From contig CANQHT010000038.1 in the NCBI GenBank assembly GCA_947623705.1, positions 1 through 10,876 of the forward strand: a stretch of DNA of 10,876 bases, in the 5' to 3' direction. This stretch comes from an uncultured Bacilli bacterium. GTDB lineage: Bacteria > Bacillota_I > Bacilli_A > RF39 > UBA660. Below the pieces are notes generated by a model. It was not told the DNA's origin. It made no database searches and saw only the letters and a list, made by a program, of their open reading frames with translations. Position numbers and translations under genes: made by a program. Below, in pieces: positions 5,714 to 10,876 of this stretch. Each line of letters opens with the position of its first letter. Positions within the stretch are counted from its first letter, which is position 1.

Positions 5714-6806
5714 AATAATTTTAAGTATTAATACTTTATTAAAAGAATATCGGTATGCTTTTAGTAAAGAAGAATTTGGTCAAATAAAGAGAATTGAACT
5801 AACTTTAAAAAAAGAAGGAATTAAAAATTATCAAGAATTAGTAAATCTTAATATGACTTTAAAACCTTTCTTTAGTCGGGTTTGGATGCAAGAGATAACT
5901 AACTTTGACGATTTTACTAATGGCGATAATTTTAAATTTGTTGTAACAGTGCCAACTAAGCAAAGTGAAACTTATGATAAGACAAAAAAGGAAATAATTT
6001 CGGCATCTCTTATTACAAGTAAACATATGGGTACCTTTAATCGAGTTAATTATGCTTTAGTGTGTGATATTAATCCGGAAAATATTCTGGCTATTAGTAG
6101 TAAAGATACTCATGCCATTACTACTAAAAATAATGAATATCCTGATTATTTTTTATCATCGATAACATCATCAGGCTCAAAAGTTTTTCATAAAACCTAT
6201 GTTAATGCTTTTAAGTTTCCTGAACAAATTGAAATAGATTTAGTTAAAGAAAATGTCAAAAATAATGGGGACTTCATTTTAGAAACTTATAAAAATATTT
6301 ATAGTGATATCACTTTAGATGCTAAAAAAACAACTTTTAAAGGGGTTATTTTATTTGAGCCCTATACCGAACTTGATAAAAGCGAAGCCGATGCTTTAGC
6401 AGAAAAATACAGCATACCTGTTAAAATTATTTTTAAAAAAGATTATTATGCTAAATTATCTATTCATGATGCGGCTTTAGATAAACATTTCTATGATTTA
6501 ACTGATTTAGAAACAATTATTTTTATCTTAAAACACTTAGATAAAGTAAGAGATGAATATAGTAATTTAATATTTGAAAATACTTTTGCTGTTATTAATA
6601 TTAAAGATGAAAGTACTAATTTAAAAATGGCGATTAATAGAGAATTAAATCTTGTAAGTTTATATTTACCAAATGATTATCGGTATATTACTTTAGATTA
6701 CAGTGCCGGTTTTGATAATTTAAAATTTAGTGTTGATAATGCTTTAGTAAGTGAAGCTGAATTTAAAAATATTTTAAAATTTAATAAAGATAATAAGGTG
6801 AGATAA
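5688..6806 (+). CDS. Soluble protein of unknown function in the HD/SDR/YnbB cluster
   Basis: A 372-residue protein of no family I can name. No signal peptide or membrane helix. N-terminal ~60 residues are helical and charged. A middle alpha/beta region (82-200) contains YALVCDINPENILAISSKD (122-140) and a S-S-G-S-K-V-FHKTYVNAFKFPEQIE segment (161-182), whose clustered His/Lys/Thr/Phe looks like a conserved functional site. Residues ~210-255 (KGVILFEP, LDKSEADALAEKYSIPVKII) read like a Rossmann-type strand-helix-strand. The last ~70 residues are mixed. ATG 5688 lies 26 nt inside the HD gene with only a weak GAGTGA RBS. Its stop codon TAA shares one base with the SDR start (TAATG). Tight coupling on both sides suggests it works with them. 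Confidence 0.75.
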   Translation: MNKEEILNEIILSINTLLKEYRYAFSKEEFGQIKRIELTLKKEGIKNYQELVNLNMTLKPFFSRVWMQEITNFDDFTNGDNFKFVVTVPTKQSETYDKTKKEIISASLITSKHMGTFNRVNYALVCDINPENILAISSKDTHAITTKNNEYPDYFLSSITSSGSKVFHKTYVNAFKFPEQIEIDLVKENVKNNGDFILETYKNIYSDITLDAKKTTFKGVILFEPYTELDKSEADALAEKYSIPVKIIFKKDYYAKLSIHDAALDKHFYDLTDLETIIFILKHLDKVRDEYSNLIFENTFAVINIKDESTNLKMAINRELNLVSLYLPNDYRYITLDYSAGFDNLKFSVDNALVSEAEFKNILKFNKDNKVR

Positions 6807-7498
6807 TGGATTTTGCAGGATTAGTTGTTTTAATTGTGGGCGCATCATCAGATATTGGGGGTACTTTAGCTAGTATTTTAAATGATTATGGGGCTACTGT
6901 AATTGGTACCTTTAATAATAATAAAATAGATGAGTTATATGATACTTATAAATGTGATATAACAAGCGAAAAAGAAGTTAAAGAATTATTTGATTATATT
7001 AAAGATAAACATGAAAAGTTAGATGTGGTCGTTAATTGTGCGGCTTTAACTATGGACAATGATATTTATGATAAAAGTAAAGATGAATTTATGCGGGTTA
7101 TCGAGGTTAATTTAGGAGGTACTTTTTTAATTAATAAGTATGCTTCTTTAATAATGGATAGGGGAGTAATTGTGAATATGTCTTCAACTGATGCATCAAC
7201 TACTTATAATGTTTATGAAGTAGATTATGCCTCATCTAAAGCGGGAGTGGAAACTTTAACGAAGATTATGGCTCAAAGACTTCCCTTTTTAAAAGTGTGT
7301 GCTTTGGCTCCGAATTATGTCGATACCGAAAGTGTTAGAAAAATGGACCAAGAATTTTTAAAAAGTGAACTTAAAAGAATTGGCCAAGATAAATTATTAA
7401 CAAAAGAAGAAGTGGCTTTAAAAATAATTGAAATAATTATTAATGATGATATAATAAGTGGCGAAATTGTGAAATTAGGTGATAACTTTGAAAAGTGA
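6806..7498 (+). CDS. Short-chain dehydrogenase/reductase (SDR), FabG-like
   Basis: A 230-residue classical SDR, NAD(P)-dependent oxidoreductase of carbonyl/hydroxyl substrates. Visible: Rossmann glycine motif G12-A-S-S-D-I-G18, D51 in CDIT (adenine contact), the NCAA variant of the NNAG motif (77-80), N102, catalytic S127 in NMSS, Y141-x3-K145 (YASSK), and P169 of the nicotinamide-side loop. All catalytic residues are present, so it should be active. Being short, it has a reduced substrate-binding tail; substrate unknown. AAGGTG (6795-6800) is 5 nt before ATG 6806, which overlaps the previous stop by one base. Its 3' end overlaps the PLP-enzyme start by 11 nt. Clustering suggests a dedicated reduction step and not general fatty acid synthesis, since no other fab genes are near. 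Confidence 0.92.
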   Translation: MDFAGLVVLIVGASSDIGGTLASILNDYGATVIGTFNNNKIDELYDTYKCDITSEKEVKELFDYIKDKHEKLDVVVNCAALTMDNDIYDKSKDEFMRVIEVNLGGTFLINKYASLIMDRGVIVNMSSTDASTTYNVYEVDYASSKAGVETLTKIMAQRLPFLKVCALAPNYVDTESVRKMDQEFLKSELKRIGQDKLLTKEEVALKIIEIIINDDIISGEIVKLGDNFEK

Positions 7499-8750
7499 GT
7501 TAGAATATTTTAAGATTAAAAAAGATATTTATGATTTAGTTTTAAATTGTGAAAAAGAATTAACTAGTATATATAAAGAAATTGATGATTTAGCATTTGT
7601 AAATATGGTCAAAGTATTAAAGGCTTTTAAAGAAGAAAATGTGGGGGAAAGTGATTTTTCTTCTTCAACAGGTTATGGTTATAATGATATAGGAAGAGAT
7701 AAAATAGAAAAAGTTTTTGCGAAAGTTTTAGGAGCCGAATCCGCTTTAGTTAGAAGTCAATTTATTTCTGGTACCCATGCTTTAACAGTGGCGTTATTTG
7801 GGTTACTTCGGCCAAATGATACTATGTTAAGTATAACGGGTCTTCCATATGACACCTTACACGAAGTTATTGGGATTAAAGAAAATTCTAGTTCTTTAAA
7901 ATCTTTTGGTATTAATTATGAACAAATCGATTTAGTAGATGATGATTTTGATTATGCTAAAATAAAAGAAACTTTAAAAAGCAAAAAAATAAAATTAATT
8001 GAAATTCAAAGAAGCAAAGGCTATTCGACGAGAAAGAGTATTGATATTTTAAAAATCCAAAAAGTTATTGCGGAAATTCGCAGTGTTGATAAAGATGTAA
8101 TAATTATGGTAGACAATTGTTATACCGAATTTGTGGAAGATAAAACTCCTTTAGAAGTAGGTGCCGATATTATTGTTGGTTCTCTAATTAAAAACCTAGG
8201 TGGCGGAATTGCTTCCAATGGAGCTTATATTGCGGGTAAAAAAGAGTTAGTTGATTTAACTTCGGAAAGATTAACTGTACCGGGTGAAGGAAAAGAAGTT
8301 GGGCCTTCTTTAGGTATGAATAAAGAAATATTAATGGGGTTATATCATGCTCCAAGTGTAGTCGCAAATAGTTTAAAAACCGCGATATTAATGAGTTTAG
8401 TCTTAGAAAAATTAGGTTATCAAGTTGAACCAAAGTATAATGCAAAAAGATGTGATATTGTTCAAAATGTTGTTTTTGGTAGTCCTGATAAATTAATTAA
8501 ATTTTGTGAAGGTATTCAAGCCTCTGCTGCTATCGATAGTAATGCTGTTCCTGTTCCAACCGATATGCCCGGTTATGATGATAAAATAATTATGGCCTCT
8601 GGTTCATTTACCCAAGGCTCATCTATTGAACTATCTTGTGATGGTCCTTTAAGAAGTCCATATATTGCTTATATGCAAGGAAGTCTTACTTATGAACAAG
8701 GTAAACTAGCCGTAATGGTAGCAGTTAGTAATTTATGTGAGATAAAATAA
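7488..8750 (+). CDS. ynbB: YnbB / methionine gamma-lyase-like PLP-dependent enzyme
   Basis: A 420-residue fold-type I PLP enzyme of the Met_gamma_lyase/'aluminium resistance' family (PF06838; Bacillus YnbB). Visible: STGYGYNDIGRD near 60-71, SGTHAL (94-99) in the cofactor region, V-D-N-C-Y-T-E-F-V-E (208-217) with the PLP-ring Asp209, PLP lysine K235 in GSLIKNLGGG (231-240), RLTVPGEGKEVG (261-272), and a C-terminal GSF-TQGSSIELS-DGP stretch. The family is usually assigned C-S lyase or related PLP chemistry, but the physiological substrate is not settled. TTG 7488 is chosen over GTG 7479 because AGGTGA (7477-7482) is then 5 nt upstream. Full length and intact. It ends the five-gene cluster. 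Confidence 0.93.
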   Translation: MKSELEYFKIKKDIYDLVLNCEKELTSIYKEIDDLAFVNMVKVLKAFKEENVGESDFSSSTGYGYNDIGRDKIEKVFAKVLGAESALVRSQFISGTHALTVALFGLLRPNDTMLSITGLPYDTLHEVIGIKENSSSLKSFGINYEQIDLVDDDFDYAKIKETLKSKKIKLIEIQRSKGYSTRKSIDILKIQKVIAEIRSVDKDVIIMVDNCYTEFVEDKTPLEVGADIIVGSLIKNLGGGIASNGAYIAGKKELVDLTSERLTVPGEGKEVGPSLGMNKEILMGLYHAPSVVANSLKTAILMSLVLEKLGYQVEPKYNAKRCDIVQNVVFGSPDKLIKFCEGIQASAAIDSNAVPVPTDMPGYDDKIIMASGSFTQGSSIELSCDGPLRSPYIAYMQGSLTYEQGKLAVMVAVSNLCEIK

Positions 8751-8757
8751 ATTTTAT

Positions 8758-8781
8758 TATTTTGTCGGCTCCGCCAAAATA
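8758..8781. repeat. GC-topped palindromic hairpin, possible terminator or dispersed element
   Basis: TATTTTG (8758-8764) pairs with CAAAATA (8775-8781), then a T/C mismatch, then CG/CG with a GCTC tetraloop. The core TCGGCTCCGCC is strikingly GC-rich for this AT-rich window. There is no T-run after it on the + strand, and only a mixed A/T stretch on the minus strand, so it is an atypical terminator. It may be a copy of a small dispersed palindromic repeat; no second copy occurs in the window. Confidence 0.5.
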
Positions 8782-8812
8782 GTAAGAATATTAAAAATAA
8801 AAACAGTTAAAA

Positions 8813-8841
8813 TATACTTTTCAATAAAAATTTGGTACAAT
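8813..8841 (+). promoter_or_regulatory. Extended -10 promoter of the small-protein/kinase pair
   Basis: TGG-TACAAT (8833-8841) is an extended -10 box. The -35 position (TATACT, 8813-8818, 17 bp away) is poor, which is typical for extended -10 promoters. Transcription should start near 8848, giving a ~20-nt leader with AAGGAG (8855-8860) placed 7 nt before ATG 8868. Confidence 0.55.
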
Positions 8842-8867
8842 TAAATAGTAGAATAAGGAGATAGGTT

Positions 8868-9128
8868 ATGGAAAAGAAGAAAGATCCTTTCAAAACTGAT
8901 AAACCACTTTATGATTATAATATCAATTATGATTATTCCCATTTACCAAATGATTTAATTGAAATAATTCACGAGTTAGAAAAATTTGATAAAGATGGGG
9001 ATTGGTTTAACTATGATATGAAATTTCCTTTATTAGATATTAATGCTAAAGCATATTTAAGCAATGGGCGAATTACAGAATATGATTATAAAACTTTATT
9101 AAAAAAGTATGGAGGAATATATGATTAA
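8868..9128 (+). CDS. Small partner protein of a HipA/CtkA-like kinase
   Basis: An 86-residue protein of no family I can name. Basic start (MEKKKDPFK), Tyr/Asp-rich stretch (15-24), then a helix LPNDLIEIIHELEKFDKDGDW (26-46), a loop with NYDMKF, a helix DINAKAYLSNG (57-67) and a final helix ITEYDYKTLLKKYGG (69-83). There is no signal peptide, membrane segment or helix-turn-helix. It has a good RBS (AAGGAG, 7 nt). Its last 8 nt overlap the kinase ATG, whose RBS lies within this gene, so the two are translated together. By position it stands where an antitoxin stands in hipBA-type modules, but the lack of an HTH makes it unlike HipB. The antitoxin or regulatory role is inference. Confidence 0.75.
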   Translation: MEKKKDPFKTDKPLYDYNINYDYSHLPNDLIEIIHELEKFDKDGDWFNYDMKFPLLDINAKAYLSNGRITEYDYKTLLKKYGGIYD

Positions 9129-10059
9129 TATAGAAAATTTTGATGGCTTAAGTGCCAGTGGTATTAGTTATGGTGGTCATGGTGGTAGTAAAAGAGGAAT
9201 CATTCTTAATAATGAAAGATGGTTTTTAAAATATCCCAAAAGTACAAAAAGTATGGATGTTCAAGGAATTTCTTATAGTACCACCCCATTATCAGAATAT
9301 CTTGGTTCTCACATTTATGAATCAATTGGTTTAGAAACTCATAAAACTAAACTAGGTGTTGCTAATGGAAAATTAGTTGTCGCTTGTAAAGATTTTCTAA
9401 ATAGTAATGAAATAATCATTGATTATAATATGATTAAAAATGAATATGATGAAAATGTTGAAAGAGCAATTGAACATTTATCTTCTAGTTCTAATATTGA
9501 TTCTAATCATGATTTAGAAGAAGTATTAGTTATGATGGAAGAAAATCCTTATTTTAAAAATAATTCTGAATTAAAGAATAGATTTTGGGATATGTTTGTA
9601 ATAGATGCCTTGATTGGAAATAATGACCGAAATGAAGGAAATTGGGGATTAATTTTAAATAAAGATACAAATGAATTAAGATTAGCACCAGTTTATGATA
9701 ATGGTGCAGCATTTTATAATAAATCAAGTGATGATAAATTAAATTCAATATATGAAGATGAATTTAAGTTTAAACAATCAGTTTATGATAGTGAATTATC
9801 TATATATAAATTAAATGGTAAACAAATAAATCCTTTAAAATATATTGAAAGTATGGAAAATAAAGAATGTAATGTGGCTTTATTAAGAATAGTACCTAAA
9901 ATTGATATGTCTAAAATAATAAATATATTTAATGAAATACCTTCAGAATATAACGGATTATCAGTATTAAGTAATATTCAAAAGAAATATTATCTTAAAT
10001 CTCTGCAATATAAATATGATAATATTTTAATTTCTATATATAATAAGTTATCTAAATAA
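9121..10059 (+). CDS. HipA/CtkA-like protein kinase
   Basis: A 312-residue Ser/Thr kinase-fold protein of the HipA family, closest in size and N-terminal pattern to CtkA-type kinases. Visible: glycine-rich start with several Ser/Gly (SASGISYGGHGGSKRG, 11-26), ATP-binding lysine K37 in W-FLKYPKS, TPLSEYLGSHIYESIGL (55-71), V-ACKDF (87-92), catalytic loop D162-ALIGNNDRNEGNWG with D169 and N174, and metal-binding D193 in LAPVYDNGAAF. All key residues look intact, so it should bind ATP and phosphorylate a substrate or itself. HipA kinases inhibit translation by phosphorylating tRNA synthetases; CtkA is a host-directed effector in Helicobacter. Neither target is shown here. ATG 9121 follows GGAGGA (9111-9116); an upstream ATG at 9109 lacks an RBS. 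No terminator is obvious after it. Confidence 0.88.
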   Translation: MINIENFDGLSASGISYGGHGGSKRGIILNNERWFLKYPKSTKSMDVQGISYSTTPLSEYLGSHIYESIGLETHKTKLGVANGKLVVACKDFLNSNEIIIDYNMIKNEYDENVERAIEHLSSSSNIDSNHDLEEVLVMMEENPYFKNNSELKNRFWDMFVIDALIGNNDRNEGNWGLILNKDTNELRLAPVYDNGAAFYNKSSDDKLNSIYEDEFKFKQSVYDSELSIYKLNGKQINPLKYIESMENKECNVALLRIVPKIDMSKIINIFNEIPSEYNGLSVLSNIQKKYYLKSLQYKYDNILISIYNKLSK

Positions 10060-10076
10060 AATCATTCAAAAATAAC

Positions 10077-10105
10077 TTGCATATCCTAATCATTTATGCT
10101 ATATT
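10077..10105 (+). promoter_or_regulatory. Strong promoter of secE-nusG
   Basis: TTGCAT (10077-10082), 17 bp, TATATT (10100-10105), preceded by TG at 10097-10098 to make an extended -10 (TGC-TATATT). Predicted start is about 10112, giving a 45-nt leader. This separates the essential secE-nusG unit from the upstream kinase module. Confidence 0.7.
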
Positions 10106-10112
10106 ATTAATG

Positions 10113-10130
10113 AACACGAAAGTGTTTTTT
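10113..10130 (+). promoter_or_regulatory. GNRA-capped hairpin at the 5' end of the secE transcript
   Basis: AACAC (10113-10117) and GTGTT (10122-10126) enclose the tetraloop GAAA, followed by four more T. It begins at the predicted transcription start, so it would form the very 5' end of the mRNA. A terminator there would make little sense; a stabilising 5' stem-loop is more likely. It could also end any read-through from the kinase gene. Confidence 0.5.
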
Positions 10131-10156
10131 AATTTAGAAAAAATTTGGAGGTTAAA

Positions 10157-10417
10157 ATGGTTAAAGAAAAGAAGACTAAAGAAGCAAAAAAAGATGTCAA
10201 AAATGTTAAAGACAAAAAAGTTAAAACTAACAAAAAAGAAGAAAAAGTTAAAAAAGAAGGATATTTTAAAAGTATAAAAAAAGAATTAAAATTAGTAAAA
10301 TGGCCAGAAGGTAAGGAAATTGTTAAATATACAATTGCTACAGTTGTATTTTGTATAATTTTTGTTGCTTTCTTTGAATTATTAAATTTAATTATGGCAT
10401 TTGTAAAGGGGCTTTAA
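10157..10417 (+). CDS. secE: Preprotein translocase subunit SecE
   Basis: An 86-residue single-span SecE, the small clamp subunit of the SecYEG channel in the cytoplasmic membrane. Residues 1-34 are almost wholly Lys/Glu-rich. The conserved amphipathic segment follows (KSIKKELKLVKWPEGKEI, ~38-55, with the family K-V-x-W-P pattern as LVKWP), then one transmembrane helix (~57-83, YTIATVVFCIIFVAFFELL). The lysine-rich extension makes it longer than minimal Bacillus-type SecE. ATG 10157 has GGAGG (10147-10151) 5 nt upstream; the in-frame TTG at 10145 overlaps that RBS. nusG begins one base after its stop, the usual secE-nusG order. Confidence 0.95.
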   Translation: MVKEKKTKEAKKDVKNVKDKKVKTNKKEEKVKKEGYFKSIKKELKLVKWPEGKEIVKYTIATVVFCIIFVAFFELLNLIMAFVKGL

Positions 10418-10418
10418 G

Positions 10419-10876
10419 ATGGAAAAATTGTGGTATGTAGTTAATACTTATTCAGGACATGAAAGTAAAGTAAAAGAAAAATTAGAAGCTAAAATAGAAT
10501 CTATGGGAATGCAAGATTACATTTTTAGAATTGTTATACCTGAAACTAAAGAAGTTGAAGTTAAAGATGGTGTTAAAAAAGAAAAAATTAAAAAGATGTT
10601 CCCGGGTTATATTTTAGTGGAAATGATTATGTCTGATGAAGCTTGGTATATCGTAAGAAATACCCCTGGTGTTACAGGATTTATTGGTTCAAGTGGTAAG
10701 GGTGCTAAACCAACTCCATTACTTCCTCAAGAAATTGATCGTATTTTAGTTAATATGGGTATGAGTCGAGTTAATGTTGAAGATGACTTAAAAGTTGGTG
10801 ATAGTGTTAGTATTGTTGATGGACCATTCAAAGGTATGATGGGTAAAGTTGATAATATTGATACCGAAAATAATCG
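10419..10876 (+). CDS. nusG: Transcription termination/antitermination factor NusG (partial)
   Basis: The first 152 residues of NusG, cut by the window end (about 25-30 residues missing against the usual ~175-180). The N-terminal NGN domain starts W-Y-V-V-N-T-Y-SGHE (5-15) and includes MFPGYILVEM (60-69) and W-YIVRNTPGVTGFIG (76-90), which contact RNA polymerase. A linker (GKGAKPTPLLPQEI) leads to the KOW domain, seen as VGDSVSIVDGPFKGMMGKV (126-144). NusG binds RNA polymerase to modulate pausing and links to ribosomal S10 and Rho. AAAGGGG (10405-10410) lies 8 nt before ATG 10419. It is co-transcribed with secE; rplK and rplA would be expected next. Confidence 0.97.
   Translation, partial: MEKLWYVVNTYSGHESKVKEKLEAKIESMGMQDYIFRIVIPETKEVEVKDGVKKEKIKKMFPGYILVEMIMSDEAWYIVRNTPGVTGFIGSSGKGAKPTPLLPQEIDRILVNMGMSRVNVEDDLKVGDSVSIVDGPFKGMMGKVDNIDTENN

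Noticed and set aside
8188..8445. Minus-strand 85-codon frame inside ynbB
   Set aside because: Opposite strand of a conserved PLP enzyme; Leu/His/Tyr-rich translation typical of a shadow frame.
9554..9748. Minus-strand 64-codon frame inside the kinase gene
   Set aside because: Antisense shadow of the catalytic region, with no RBS and a His/Leu/Tyr-rich translation.
10077..10277. + strand 66-codon frame overlapping the start of secE
   Set aside because: It is the lysine-rich start of secE read in another frame, and it starts inside the secE promoter.
1..10876. Mycoplasma-type code with TGA as tryptophan
   Set aside because: TGA ends several genes exactly where the next gene's RBS and start are placed (1217, 5022, 7496), and Trp is encoded by TGG throughout.

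Overview
The window is a very AT-rich bacterial segment. It has TTGACA/TATAAT-type promoters, purine-rich Shine-Dalgarno sites (GGAGG, AAGGAG, AAGGTG), ATG/GTG/TTG starts and A-stem/T-tail intrinsic terminators. TGA acts as a stop at several gene ends and in overlapping junctions such as GTGA, so the code is standard bacterial rather than the Mycoplasma code. CotF-like spore coat genes and a YnbB-type PLP enzyme point to Bacillota. An uncultured gut-type low-GC lineage is my inference and not a firm assignment.

Layout. 1-244: non-coding, with a run of inverted repeats, an intrinsic terminator and a strong promoter. 245-1912: three overlapping + strand genes (one-TM unknown protein, small DUF1292-like protein, lipoprotein) ending in an AT-rich terminator. 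1926-3827: a separately promoted, 28-cysteine, membrane-anchored surface protein with Ig-like repeats whose promoter lies almost on its start codon. 3826-3861: bidirectional terminator. 3865-4399: two minus-strand genes, a CotF-like coat protein and a small companion. 4518-8750: five tightly packed + strand genes: CmpB-type membrane protein, HD-domain hydrolase, unknown 372-residue protein, short-chain dehydrogenase, and YnbB/methionine-gamma-lyase-like PLP enzyme. The last four overlap, which suggests one transcript and possibly one metabolic task. 8758-8781: an isolated GC-rich hairpin. 8813-10059: a two-gene unit with its own promoter, made of an 86-residue protein of unknown family and a HipA/CtkA-like kinase. 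10077-10876: secE and the start of nusG (cut by the window end), driven by a near-consensus promoter.

The most interesting items are the kinase plus small-partner pair, a candidate two-gene toxin-antitoxin-like or signalling module that lacks a recognisable HipB, placed just upstream of secE-nusG; the cysteine-patterned surface protein with predicted disulfide pairs and a probable leaderless or ultra-short-leader transcript; the overlapping HD/unknown/SDR/PLP-enzyme cluster; and the structured 5' intergenic region.
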